DNA of 64,000 bases from Asparagopsis taxiformis. Taxonomy: Eukaryota; Rhodophyta; Florideophyceae; Bonnemaisoniales; Bonnemaisoniaceae. Positions within the stretch are counted from its first letter, which is position 1. The number at the start of each line of letters is the position of its first letter. The DNA lies in assembly GCA_030407315.1 (NCBI GenBank), contig JALQPE010003011.1, positions 1 through 64,000 of the forward strand, written 5' to 3'. Position numbers and translations under genes: made by a program. A model generated the notes under the pieces. That model did not search any database, was not told the origin of the DNA, and saw only the letters and a program-made list of their open reading frames with translations. Below are positions 40,742 through 51,721 of this stretch, piece by piece.

Positions 40742-43318
40742 TTAGAACCAGACATCTGTGTCGTCATCGACTTCCATTTCACCTTGTGGTGCATGCATGG
40801 CCAACAGAGTTGGAATTTCATCATCGATAATGACAGGCGTTTCGCCGTTAGTTTCAACACGCGAAAGGGCGTCTGGTAGTTGGTGAACCCGACCGGGTCG
40901 GTAGACTATTTGATAGTCAAATTCCGCAAGTCGGAGGCGCCAACGGCATATTCTCCCTGAAGGGTCATTGATATTCATAAGCCAACGCAGTGCGTTATGG
41001 TCCGTCCGGACTACAAACTTTGTTTGCTCCAAGTATGGACGTAGGATAGTAACAGCCCATACGACGGCTAGACATTCACGCTCCGTAGGGGAGTAACCTC
41101 TTTCAGGTTTAGTCAGCGTACGCGACCAATAGCCAATTGGCTTGAGGTCATTCTCTTCGTCTTGCTGTTGAAGCAGAGCGCATCCTATTTGGTATGCGGA
41201 CGCGTCCGTGTCTACGGTGTAGGGTTGAACCAACTTGGGTAGAGCCAGTATCGGTGGCTTGGTCATGACCTCCTTGAGAGCGTTCAACGCGCGTCGTTGG
41301 TCTTCGGTAGGAGGTTCTTTCCCGAATTTAGGGAGGCTGTCTTTGGTCAGCATTTCGTTCAAGGGGTGCGCAATTGCGGCATACCCTTTGATGAATCGTC
41401 GAAAGACGCCACAGCTTCCGAGGAAGGATCGCATTTGCGTAGGCGTTTGCGGAAAGATCGCGTCAGCGATAGCCGAAGTGGCGTTCTGTGAAACAGCTAG
41501 CTTTCCTGGCATCACGACATGTCCCAGGTAGTCAACCTTCTTTTCGAAGAAATGACACTTTGTCAACTTCAGGGTGACACCTGCTTCCCGTAGGAGGGAG
41601 AGTACTTGGTCCACATGGTGGAGATGTTCGGCCTCGTCCCGAGAGAATACGATCACATCGTCTAAGTAAATCAGACAGGTCTGCCAGCGAACGCTGCTAA
41701 GAATAATGTCGATGGCACGCTGAAACGTTGCCGGTGCATTCTTCAAGCCAAAGGGCAAACGCTTGAAGCGATATGTCCCCAAGTGGGAGGTGAATGCCGT
41801 TTTGACACGGTCGTCCTGTGCAACAGGTATCTGCCAATAGCCAGAATTACAATCCAATGTGGTGAATACTTGAGCATCTCCGAGGGAGTCAATGCAATCA
41901 TCCATTCGTGGAAGGGGGTACACATCATTGACAGTGATGTCGTTAAGACCCCTATAGTCGACGCAAAAGCGTAATTTACCATCCTTCTTCGGGACAAGAA
42001 CCACTGGGCTAGCCCATTCGGAGGTCGACGGTTCGATCACTCCTTTTTCCAGCATGCTGGTTATTTCCTTACGGGCAATCTCTCGGCGAGCGGGTCCCAT
42101 CCGGTAGGGTTGTTGCCGTCTAGGCTTGCTCCCTTCGACTATGTCGATTCGGTGTTCCGTAGCGCGGATGTCCCCTAGGGATCCATCCCACATAGACTCG
42201 TGTCTAGATAGCATGTTAAGGATGCGTTCCCTCAACGGGATTTGACCAAGGTGGTCTAGAGAGACTTCTTCCTTCCAACTTGATGGTTGGGTGGCCTCGG
42301 CCTTTTGCTCCTGATGGAGAGTAGTCACCATAGTGGAGGCCTCTTGGGAGGAAGGGGTAGAACGGCTGAGAGCCATGGGGCGCATTGGCCGTTCGGGTGC
42401 CCGGAGGGCATAGCCTATAATGGTCCCTTTAAGGAGGTACTTGTCGGATGTACCGAAATTGGTTAATATAGTCAGGAATTCCTGTCGCGGGATGACTTCC
42501 GCAACCCCATTCGGGATAGAGACACGATGTCGGTGAAGGATCCGATCTCTCGGTGAGAGTATACTCAAGCCGCCACCGGCGCATACAACAGTAGTTGTTA
42601 CTTGACTCCGCGGAGGAACATTCACACTTTGTGACAATCGAATGCCATGAGGCTGGCGGTCTAGGTTAATCCCATTAGAGGGTCGCGAGGCATCCACGTA
42701 GCACGAAAGGGTGGGGGATGTTTTACGCGTAGGCGACATCACTAGGATAGCTATCGACCCGCCGTCGTGAATATCAATTCGTTGGGCCCGGCACCTAATT
42801 GCATCTACGTGGGTATTCATTGCCCCAGTTCCCAAGATGAGGGGTACGGCCAACTTAGGCGCAACGAAGAATTCTTCCTCAAAGGACTTGTGGCCTAACT
42901 GTAATGACAGTATTATCTTGCCTTTTATCCGAAGAGGATTGCCGTTAGCATCGGCCAGTTGCGGAACTTTCGCCGTAGGGACTTGGAATTGTTCCCAATT
43001 GTGGGGTAAGCTCCTTTCACGGATGACCGATGGTCCGGACCCGGTGTCCATCACCATACGCATGGGCGTGAGAATTGACGGATCGAGTCCGATGGAACCC
43101 ATTACTACGTAATGGGCGGCCTTAAGCAGGCATGAGGCTTCCGGCCTTGAGGTTCGAGTCCCTGTGGGGGAACCCGAAGGGGTTGGTGTCTGGAGAAGAC
43201 TTTGGTCCCTAGAGGGAGTTGCAGCCTTTTCCTGCGGAGGTGGTTGTGGTGAGATGTCCACCGAGTAGCGTAATCGCTCCACCTCCTGACGGGAGTGCGA
43301 CACCTCACTCCCCGTCAT
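40742..43318 (-). CDS. Element 2 polyprotein: protease, RT, RNase H
   Basis: 858 residues. Protease site MVMDTGSGPSVI looks intact. RT: FCVDYRGLNDITVNDVYPLP, FTTLDCNSGYWQIP, YLDDVIVFS. RNase H: YTVDTDASAYQIGCALLQQ, VRTDHNALRWL. The tail DALSRV leads into the tether to integrase, interrupted by the TAA at 40742. The start codon overlaps the gag stop as TAATG (43316-43320 on the - strand), a -1 step that fits termination-reinitiation or -1 frameshifting. Confidence 0.85.
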   Translation of the reverse strand: MTGSEVSHSRQEVERLRYSVDISPQPPPQEKAATPSRDQSLLQTPTPSGSPTGTRTSRPEASCLLKAAHYVVMGSIGLDPSILTPMRMVMDTGSGPSVIRERSLPHNWEQFQVPTAKVPQLADANGNPLRIKGKIILSLQLGHKSFEEEFFVAPKLAVPLILGTGAMNTHVDAIRCRAQRIDIHDGGSIAILVMSPTRKTSPTLSCYVDASRPSNGINLDRQPHGIRLSQSVNVPPRSQVTTTVVCAGGGLSILSPRDRILHRHRVSIPNGVAEVIPRQEFLTILTNFGTSDKYLLKGTIIGYALRAPERPMRPMALSRSTPSSQEASTMVTTLHQEQKAEATQPSSWKEEVSLDHLGQIPLRERILNMLSRHESMWDGSLGDIRATEHRIDIVEGSKPRRQQPYRMGPARREIARKEITSMLEKGVIEPSTSEWASPVVLVPKKDGKLRFCVDYRGLNDITVNDVYPLPRMDDCIDSLGDAQVFTTLDCNSGYWQIPVAQDDRVKTAFTSHLGTYRFKRLPFGLKNAPATFQRAIDIILSSVRWQTCLIYLDDVIVFSRDEAEHLHHVDQVLSLLREAGVTLKLTKCHFFEKKVDYLGHVVMPGKLAVSQNATSAIADAIFPQTPTQMRSFLGSCGVFRRFIKGYAAIAHPLNEMLTKDSLPKFGKEPPTEDQRRALNALKEVMTKPPILALPKLVQPYTVDTDASAYQIGCALLQQQDEENDLKPIGYWSRTLTKPERGYSPTERECLAVVWAVTILRPYLEQTKFVVRTDHNALRWLMNINDPSGRICRWRLRLAEFDYQIVYRPGRVHQLPDALSRVETNGETPVIIDDEIPTLLAMHAPQGEMEVDDDTDVWF

Positions 43319-45155
43319 TAGTTTTCTGACGACGTGTCAGAGTCGTCGGAGGTTTCCAAGGTGTCGGCAACGTCTTGAGCCGTTACGGAAGATCCGTTAC
43401 GTTCTAAAACGTCTCGCCTCAGAGGGCCCGATTTGGGATGATTTTCGTCATCGGCGAACGCAACCATGCATGTTGGAGGGTTTGACCGTTGGAGAACGGC
43501 TTTAGGGTAATCCCTTTTCCGGTTGAACCGGTCGGACTGGCGCTGTTGGCGGCGCATAACCTGTTCCGGTTCTTGCTGGTAAGCGTAGTTCGCAAAGGCG
43601 AAGTAAGTTCCCACTGAGGGTGGTAGGTAAGGACAAGTGTATAACACGTGCCCTGGTTGGCGACAGCCAGAGCATCTCCAAGTAACAGCCCTTTCGGGTA
43701 TCATACTCTCAGCGAGTTTAAGATGTTCTCCCATTAGGGTAGGGGCCTGCATTGGCGCGCCCATTGGGTTCCCGGTAGGGGAAGGTAAGGTCGGCGGCGG
43801 GGTCCGCGGTATCACGGCCGGTTCTCCGGGTACGGTAGCGAGCAACGCTTTGCGTTTGCGGTCCGCGATTTCCCGAGTATGGTAAGCCTTAGGTTTCGCG
43901 GGTAGCGATGCTCGTAAAGAGTCCCCGAGTCCTTTAGCAAGGTTACGGACGGCCAGAAAATCTTCTCCGCCACTGCGGCCTATAGTCACCTTGACGGAGT
44001 GTTTAACCTCTGGGCGTAGGCCCTTGAGGTAGTAGTTGACCAAGTCTCTTTCCGAGAAGACGTTCGCACACAGGAGAGCAGCGTCCTGCAGTCTGTCTGC
44101 GTATGCAGCTTCATCTTCATCCTGCCCTTGCCGTATACGCGTTACTGCGTCATAAGCATCCGCTAGGACATTGTCCGTCGCGTAGCGAGCCAGAAGGGCG
44201 TTAACGGCTTGAGGCCAAGTGATCTGCTGATGCAGATGGTTGAGAAGCTTGTGCTTTCGCGCCTCAGCGGCGATAAACCGTTGAGGTTCTCCTTCCAGGA
44301 AATACTTGAGTAACTTGGTAGCTTCTCCCTCTGAGACTCCGCATGAATCACATGCATCTGTGTAAATTCCGCGAGGAACCGGAGGATATCGATGGGTTCC
44401 GTACCATCGAGCGGCGTGAATGACGCGTTGAAATTACGGATCTTCTCCGTTAGCTTATACAAGCTTCTTGATTTCCCCATTGGGATATCAGTCGTTAGGG
44501 ACTTGTTCTTGAGTCGGTAGTACCGATAGGAGACCACTAGGTCGAACGCGGGTTCGCGGGCCTTCAAGGGCACCAAGCCTTCCTCGAGAGGTCCTTCTTC
44601 ATCATCCCACGAGGGATTTTCCGGTATAGATCCGGTGGCACGAGTGGGCTGTCTAGCGCGAGAGATATTCCCTGTTTGGGATAGTGATTCGGCGAGGGCG
44701 TCGACACGGTCGGACAGATGTCAGGTTGCTTCTGCGACTTGATCCAATCGGGGATCTTCTTCTTCCTCCCTACCGGATGTAGGGTCAGGGAAGTCAGCCG
44801 ATCGGATGCGGCGAGCAGGAAACTCCTGTTGTCCTAATGGACTGACACTAAAGCTGTGAATCGAAAGCTCCTCCAGACGAGTTTCCAAAAGGGATACGCG
44901 TTTAGCGAATTCGGCTTTGACCTGATTCCAGGTTTCCGCTAGGAACTCGGCGTCCCGATCTTGGGTGGCTTCTCGGCTGGCGGCCATCAGCTTTGGCTCG
45001 ACCAGTTCCATGACGGTTTCGACCGTAGCGTCTACGATTTCCACCCTGCGGTCTTGAACAGTCTTCTCGACGACGGTGCTGAATTCAGCCTTGAACTCTT
45101 CCAACCGTTCGTTGAAGATTCGGTCGGCTCGGTCTTGCAGGGTGTTAATCACCAC
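43318..45155 (-). pseudogene. Element 2 gag, broken
   Basis: Gag of the chromovirus. The N-terminal third is a coiled coil (FKAEFSTVVEKTVQDRRVEI), then a capsid-like helical region (FDLVVSYRYYRLKNKSL; VNYYLKGLRPEVKH) and a zinc knuckle CSGCRQPGHVLYTC near 43640-43690. Two breaks: an in-frame TGA at 44721 and a -1 frame change near 44330. Matching segments in element 1 (VVSYRMYRL) and element 3 (ALSYRTYRL) show the gag families are related though diverged. Confidence 0.75.
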
Positions 45156-45303
45156 GCCTTCTTCGGCGATCAGATCCGAATCGGATAAGTCGCTGGCAGG
45201 CGCTATGTCCTCACTAGAGGGTCCCGCTGTAGGGTTACGGGGAATCGCGAAGATGATTGTGAAGGAAGATTTCTCTCAAAGAGACTTACCCGAGGGTACC
45301 AGG

Positions 45304-45321
45304 TTCTAGGTCGAGAGACCA
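45304..45321 (-). promoter_or_regulatory. Element 2 putative primer binding site
   Basis: On the - strand this reads TGGTCTCTCGACCTAGAA, one base after an LTR-like end (...CTACA). The same 18 bases occur at the same place in element 1 (47773-47790). It begins with TGG as primer sites do, yet its complement lacks a normal TTCRA T-loop, so the primer is unclear. Confidence 0.55.
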
Positions 45322-45322
45322 A

Positions 45323-45904
45323 TGTAGCAGGTAGAAAATCCGCTAGAGCGGCAAACCACCCGACAGGTGTCCCGAGCCTCGGTAGAGGAAGTGGTAGAGC
45401 AGATGAACCTTATAGTTACCCGGTGGGTAGTCTCGTAAGAGAGAAGCTATCGCTACCCGGAGGGGGTTGTGCGATTATAGCGCTCACGCGAGGTGCGTAT
45501 TAATGGAGCAAGATGACGTAATCCGTCGAGCTGTTGGCTAACCCTAAGGTTTTCCCGGAGAGGGGTTGAACAATAGGTATGCGAACACTGTTCCTGTGGG
45601 TCGTAATTCCACTTGAGTTTACGTTACTCTAGAAACCGTGCCTACTGGCTATTCCAGTGGCAGTTTTATACTAAGTCTACTGTAAGCTAGGGTTAGTGGT
45701 TAGGAATAAATATCCAGTTAGTGACTAATCAGAACCCAATTACTGGCGCTCGCCTACCCGCGAGGTCATTGCCAATAGGCTTACATTGTAATGTATGGCT
45801 GATCAGCCTAAGTTAAAATTTGCCCCTTGTGGGGTCTTGGCCGGGGCCGATAGGCCCGGGTGGGGTTATTTGTCAGCCTTAGCTTGTCCTAAGTATAGTA
45901 AACA
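45323..45904 (-). mobile_element. Element 2 5' LTR (right edge approximate)
   Basis: Starts TGTAGCAGG next to the putative primer site and ends near AAACA at 45904, where element 1 gag coding sequence resumes. Non-coding, with AATAAA/TATTTA-like words near 45700. No second copy is present in the window, so the right boundary is inferred only from the flank. Confidence 0.45.
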
Positions 45905-47741
45905 CGCCAGTTGGCTGGTGCCTTCTGATTGGCACATCCCGTAAGTGGGTACCCAATAGGGAAGCGACACGACTCGATCAGCGAGGACCGCCAGGCGGTA
46001 CGACAATCATCCCTCGCGGGGATGTTCGGGTTACCATCGTGGTAACTGGGCTCGTTAGCCCGTTCATTACGTAAGTACGTGGACTCATCGTAGTCCGCGA
46101 ACTTCCTCGACTCGTGGTCGGAAATAGCCAACGTAGGCTTCATCGGAAACCGCACTTTCGCTTTCGCAGCTGACGCGACAGCTGCCGTACGTGCACGGAA
46201 GGTCGTTCCTTCGGCCGTCGCCAATCGTCTCACAACGGTGAGGTCGTTCCTCTCTCGTTCGGGGAGTGACCGGAGTCGTTCCGTCACGGCTGCCTGCGTC
46301 GAGGGCAGTAAACCACGCACGTAGTGGTGAACGAGGAGTTGGTCCGTAAACACGTAGTTGCACGCCCGCGTGGCGGTGTCGAGTCTATCAGCGTACTGAT
46401 TCTCGTCCTCGTTAGGACTCTGCGTGATCATCGTGACCTTTTCGTAGGCCTCCTGCAGCACGTCGTCTTGCAGGTACCATTTAATCAACGCGTTGATTAC
46501 GTGAGGCCACGAGAACCTCTTCGTCGGATCAGTCGTGATCACGCCAGTCGTACACTGGGAATCGTAGAACCGTCGGGCGTCCCCTTCGAGGAAGAAGTGC
46601 AGCGCACGTACTGCCACTCCCTCGCACACTCCGAGTGTGCTGAACCCATCACGTATTTGGGCGAGGAATCCGAGCAATGTAATCGGATTCCGGCCGGAGA
46701 ACGGCTTTAACGTAGGGAAAAGTCCCTCCAGCTCACGTTTGAGCTTGTGCACGCTCTGGCTCTCGTTAACGTAGAGATGCTCGCGTACATCATTCAGTCG
46801 GTACATGCGGTACGACACCACGTTCGCAAATGCGTCGAGCATTGTCGTGTGCTCTGCCAACGCGTGGCAGCGGGTCGGAGGGCATTCCCTGGTAAGCGTA
46901 CCGCGTCGGCACGTTCGTTTTCGTGGACTCGCGTGTCCGTCGTGCCGAACGTACCCAGCCACGGAATGTACGTCTCACGTGGCGAGGGAGCTCTCGTATT
47001 GAATTGTGCAGCTCGTGCTGCATCCGCCGACCGCGCGTAATTGCCTTCGTGGCGTCTCGTCGGGGTTGGCGATGGCTCGTTGCACTGTCGCCCCCTTCCA
47101 ACCGTCATTGGAGTCGTGGGTCCGGGTGTTGATAGGTATCCTCCCGGGACGGCCGGGGAGGATTGCGAGTTATAGGCGCGCGAGCCTTGTTCGTAACTCG
47201 GGTCGCTTCCGCTCGGCGGAGCGGAACGTCCGGCGATGATTTCGTTAAATACTAAGACAAACGAGTCGAGTCTTCCCTCCACGGCTGAGAGGCGGTTTCG
47301 TAAGTTTTCGTTTTCCGGTTCGAGGGTCGCTGAGCTTTCACGTAACGCAGCAGCCTCGCGCTCCGAGACTCCGAGTCTCTGCCTTACGGCTTCGTCGACG
47401 GCCGCGTCGCTCGCCCTTTCGATATGACCTCGAAGGTCTTCGTACACTACACGTAGTGCCGTGGGAGTCACGTTCCCTTCGTTGAGCTGACCGCGCGTTG
47501 CGGGGTCCATACTCAAGGACTCAAACGGGCTTACCGTACGTGGTAGCTGGCCGAACGCCTCGATATCCGGCGGGATAGATCGATCGGTCGCGAAGATCGC
47601 TTCTGCTGACAAGGCCACTTCGGCTTCGGCGTCCGCTGACGTTGGCAACGGTTGCCTGGGCGACGCGCTGGGATTCGACACAGCGTAATTCATAGACCGT
47701 AGTCTGTAGCACGTAGCTTTCGTTAACGTAAAAGAGTTCAA
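45905..47741 (-). pseudogene. Element 1 gag N-terminal part
   Basis: N-terminal half of element 1 gag: a leader with a coiled coil (SEREAAALRESSATLEPENE), then, after a -1 frame change near 46880, the capsid-like region (LDAFANVVSYRMYRLNDVRE, VINALIKWYLQDDVLQEAYE, VHHYVRGLLPSTQAAVTE). It stops without a zinc knuckle. The knuckle and tail are at 27664-28368, beyond 17.5 kb of inserted DNA. Confidence 0.7.
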
Positions 47742-47772
47742 CCTCGTTGGTTGCCGTTATGCTCGTAGCAAC

Positions 47773-47790
47773 TTCTAGGTCGAGAGACCA
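47773..47790 (-). promoter_or_regulatory. Element 1 putative primer binding site
   Basis: TGGTCTCTCGACCTAGAA on the - strand, identical to the site of element 2 although the two elements are otherwise well diverged. It sits one base after the LTR end (...CCACA). Confidence 0.55.
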
Positions 47791-47791
47791 G

Positions 47792-48391
47792 TGTGGAACG
47801 TCATTAGTTCTAGAAGTAGCTGGTACGAGCCACGGACACGCTGTCCTTACGAAACGAAACGAACGAACAGTGCCACCCGCTGGTGTTTGACTGTATTGGT
47901 AGAACGGTAGAAGGTAGAGGTTAGCGAGTAGACACGAGCGTCACGACGCAACAATCCACGCGAGGATTACGTTAACGGACGAGGTGGCACGTCACCGGAG
48001 GCGCTCTCAACCAAGCCCGTAGGCACTACACGCGATCAGCCTCACGTGCGGCGATGGGTAGGGAGTACGCAGCTCGACGGAGACGAAGCCTCGTTAGGCG
48101 AAAACGTAATACGTAACGTAGAAGTCAGTCGTAGACTGGAGCCGTTGCTCGTTCGATAATTGTCCCCATTTCCCTCCCGGCACGATGCCAATACCTATAT
48201 AGCCACGATGGCATCGCTTTACAGTGTAAACACTGCTCGTAACGTCCCCGAATGGGAAAGGACCTTGTGGGTCGCACGTAGGGACCCGTTGGTCCGTTGG
48301 CCGTTGCCAGTATGTTCGTTGCACACGTGTGCCGGTTGCGCGCGCGCATGCGCCAGCAATGGTCGTGCATTGCTGTCGCCGGTTGTGTTCA
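47792..48391 (-). mobile_element. Element 1 5' LTR
   Basis: About 600 bp from TGTGGAACG to GTGTTCA. A CTATATAGG box on the - strand (48194-48202) is a good TATA candidate for the element's own transcript. The right edge is inferred from where the coding sequence of the 48392-49700 gene ends. The matching 3' LTR is not in the window. Confidence 0.55.
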
Positions 48392-49700
48392 CCGAAATTC
48401 GAATTCCGCGGAAATCGTAAATATTTGCAATTTCAGAATTGCCACGTATACTACAAGCGGCATTCTCAATCAAACAGATCATTTTGTCTTCTTGCTCGGC
48501 CAATTGGACTACATCAAGCGTTCTCCTGCGTTCGTCTCCGTTCTGAATGCTGCGCAAGATACTTGCACTTTTCTCTCCACTCATACCAGGCCTAGAAGCT
48601 TCTTCTATCTTTGTGGTCTTGGCGTCCGCCAACTTTCCCATTTTTTGACAGGCCCAAGAAAAAACGTCCTCTTCTTCATTCTTTCTGCCTACGCAACGCC
48701 TTTTCACTTGTAAGGCATTTTGAGAAGGAGAATAAGCAGAATTTCTCTTCCACCCTACCGTCTCGTTCCGTTCATCTGCCTTTTCTCCAGCGCGAAACTC
48801 GTCATATCCATTATTATCTTCTCCCGAAATATCAATTGTTTTTGACACCAGACACATGAATGTGTCATCTTGATGTGGAGTTCCAAGTCTGGCTGTGCAA
48901 AAAATGATAAATGCCCTCTTTCCACCAGTTGAAAGCTCTCCATTCTCGAGATAGCGAAGAAAATTGGGGAAGCGCTCAGGGTCATTTTGACCCGATTTCT
49001 GCCAATGGTGCTTCGGAGCTGTAAAAGCTGCTCTGCCATCTATGAAAGCATCCTTCAGCTTGGATGCTCGACGAACCTCCAGTGGCTTGGCTGTAGGATC
49101 TACATCATCCAGTCTCCCTTTAAATTCCTCTCCTCCTGTGACAATTGCGTTTTTGAAGCGATCTTCTATTATAGTCCAGAAATACCCCCTAGAAACTCCC
49201 TCATCCAAATGCCTCCTTTGAAGCAAATCTTCTGTAGCTTGCATGGCTGCAGCGCGCGCGACCTCATCATCTCTCAAAATCAACATGAGACGGGCAAATT
49301 CATTGAGCGAGAAAGGATTTTTATGTGATCCCTGATCTTCATTTGCAGGGATCATATGTGATCCCTGCTCTTCATTTCGCAACTCTGAATCACTCAATTC
49401 TAGAAGGCTCCCTTCTTTGTTCCTTTTCCTGCGCCAAGCGTTTCTCATATTTTTCTGCTCGAGTGTAGGGAGGTTTTGAAAAAGGGAATCCAGAGAAGGT
49501 GCCTTAAAAATAAGCTCAGGTGTTCTTTCATGTCTTTCCTTGAAGGCATCAAAGTTTTCGTATCCCTTGTTCTGTCTACATATGGTCTCAAGAAATGAAC
49601 CAGACTGCGATAATATGGTAGCCTTTACCATTGCCCTTGCAACTAGTACATTCTTGTTCCCACCCACCTTCATATTCCAACACTTATTAATGATACGCAA
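48392..49700 (-). pseudogene. Unrecognised gene, 3' end cut by an LTR
   Basis: About 436 residues before the frame runs into the element 1 LTR (formally open to 48219). Seen: a helical domain (NEFARLMLILRDDEVARAAA, YFWTIIEDRFKN), a possible small fold (KRAFIIFCTARLGTPHQDDT), charged segments, and an internal short repeat (EEQGSHMIPANEDQGSHKNP). The repeat coincides with duplicated GTGATCCCTG(A/C)TCTTCATTT at about 49327-49376. No family recognised; not like the coiled-coil pair by eye. Codon use and AT content resemble the 18086 and 19723 genes, not the retrotransposons. Confidence 0.45.
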
Positions 49701-50580
49701 TTATTTGTGCGTACAGTGAGAAAAAAACGAGTACAGCAAATCTGCGAAGCTGAGCAGATCTCCGAACGGCTGCCCTACCTCCGCATATCTCTAATCTTCT
49801 GAATTTGTTTGCGTCTTTTCACTGATATCGATAAACCCTTCCTGTTTGATTACACCAATGTTGTCCATTTTGAACTCTCTCTCTCCAAAGAGTTCCACTT
49901 ATGATGCGTTCCTCAGAGCCGAAGCAGTTCCGTAGCATTTAGCCATTTAAGCTTATCTACAATGCACAACATAAGTGCATTTGGAATCTGGGAGGAACCG
50001 ATTCTGTGCAGACATAACTTTGTGATGAAAATTGCGATACTACGCCCGCTGTGTCAGACATGACCGCCGTTGCACGCGCTCTCGCTTCTACCTGCGTAAT
50101 TTGCAAACATTCAGGGTACAGCCATTTTTCTCTACATCGGAGACCTGCGAATCTTGTATACAAATACACCTGAAGGTACTAATTTCCACGCAATCTCTCC
50201 TCGAGCAAAACGTGTTTCCAGAAGTCGCGGTAGCTGGTATTGAATCAGGCCAAAGGTGGCTGGGGACTGTAGGACACATTTCTAGATCTGTACTGTTGTC
50301 AGGGTATCCGTAAGGCTACTTTTCAGTTGTCTCCCAAGTGCAAGCTCGTCTGCTGATACGACAAGTGTCGCACTATCAGTCATACTTGATCTTTTCCGGC
50401 GTCAAACTTTCGTTTATACTTGTCAGGACATACAGACCTACCTTACCTGTCTCAGCCAACCAAATCCCTCTATTTGGTTGGTACACACTCATCCACGCTC
50501 ATCCAAATTCTCGTGGAATGCCCCTGAGTGGTCTGCCTTTTGATAGTGCCGTAACTCGTTTATTCATTTCTCTCTCTTGA
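49701..50580. other. Intergenic; may include a copia LTR
   Basis: No gene seen. It contains the promoter side of the 49700 gene. Its right part (about 50300-50660) lies just beyond the copia stop codon and holds AATAAA on the - strand near 50560, so part may be the copia 3' LTR; I could not fix its ends. Confidence 0.3.
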
Positions 50581-50685
50581 TCTCTCTATTATTTATGCCT
50601 CGGTATCTCTCCCGTGATACCGGCGGCGGCGTGTATTGGACAGTCTGTCTGTGTCTGCACACTGGCACAGTGAGCGCAGTGGCAG

Positions 50686-51721
50686 TCAAGCGGGTGCAGT
50701 AAGTTCTCCGATCGAAGTATTAAAGCACTTCGTCGCTCGTGCGGCGTAGTGGCAGTCCCCCTGCTTCGTGAGGAGGATAGGCTGTGCTCGCTTGTCGTTA
50801 GTCGGGGCGCTGCATAGGTGTAGTAAGTTTTTGAGATTGGTGAACGTTTGGTTCTTGAGCGGTTTGGTGAGAATGTCGGCCAACATTTTGTTTGACGGGA
50901 CGTGCTGGAGGGTGATATTGCCTTTCTGTATGTGTTCCCGCAGGTAGTGATGTCTGAGGTCGATGAATTTCCGTTTCTTAGTTGGTGCAGTGTTGTTCGC
51001 GATATATATAGCTGCTTGATTGTCCATGAATAATAATGTGGGGGTATTTGGTAAGGCATGCAGTTCAGCAAGTATTCGCCGTAGCCATTGCGTGTATTGG
51101 ACGGCTAGGGCGGCTGCGATGTATTCCGATTCGCAAATAGATAAGGCCTGCATTGTTTGTTTAGTGGATATCCAGGAGATTGGCGATCCGTTGATTAGAT
51201 GCACGGCGCCACTGGTTGATTTGCAATCCAATTTGTCTCCAGCGTAGTCTGCATCTGTGTATGTGGTGAGGGAGACTGATTTGGTTGGTGAAGGTGAGTA
51301 TAGGATTCCCGTGTTGATAGTGCCTTTGAGGTATCGGACTAGATGCTTGAGGTGGCTCCAGTGGCGCTTTGTTGGGCATTGGTTGGCACCTGCGAGTTTG
51401 CTGACTACGAAGGCTATGTCCGGAGCCGTAGAATCAGCGATATATCTGAGGGTTCCGATTATTGTGCGGTAGATTTCGGCCAAATGTGGTATGGGGGTGT
51501 CAGTGTCGTCGGGGGCGTGTAACGGGAGACCATCGGAATATGGCTTCGAGCTGGGGTTTGCGTTTGTTTGTCGCATTTCTGACAGCACTTGTAATATGTA
51601 TTGTGGACTTGAGATATGGATACCGTTCGCGCTATATTTGATTGTCCAGCCGAGGTACTTTGTGGGTTGTGTAGGACCAGCCGGGGTGGCGATCGCTAAG
51701 GGAGTTCTAGAATTGCAGCCG
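50686..51721 (-). pseudogene. Copia-type RT/RNase H fragment
   Basis: C-terminal part of a Ty1/copia polyprotein. From the break at 51721 one reads TQPTKYLGWTIKYSANGIHI (end of RT), IGTLRYIADSTAPDIAFVVS, then RNase H (TTYTDADYAGDKLDCKSTSG, SICESEYIAAALAVQ, LLFMDNQAAIYIANN, IDLRHHYLREHIQ, KMLADILTKPL). All RNase H landmarks of copia are present and the frame is open. It is cut at 51721/51722 by the LTR of element 3; the upstream part should reappear beyond the right edge of the window. Confidence 0.85.

Larger units (their letters stand above)
34652..45904 (-). mobile_element. Chromovirus element 2 (3' end lost)
   Basis: Ty3/Gypsy element on the - strand: 5' LTR (45323-45904), gag, protease-RT-RNase H, integrase-chromodomain, then an opposite-strand accessory gene. 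The 3' LTR expected left of 34727 is missing; instead the CTGGTT block begins within 75 bases of the accessory start codon. It lies inside element 1's gag. Several in-frame stops show that it is old or damaged. Confidence 0.75.
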
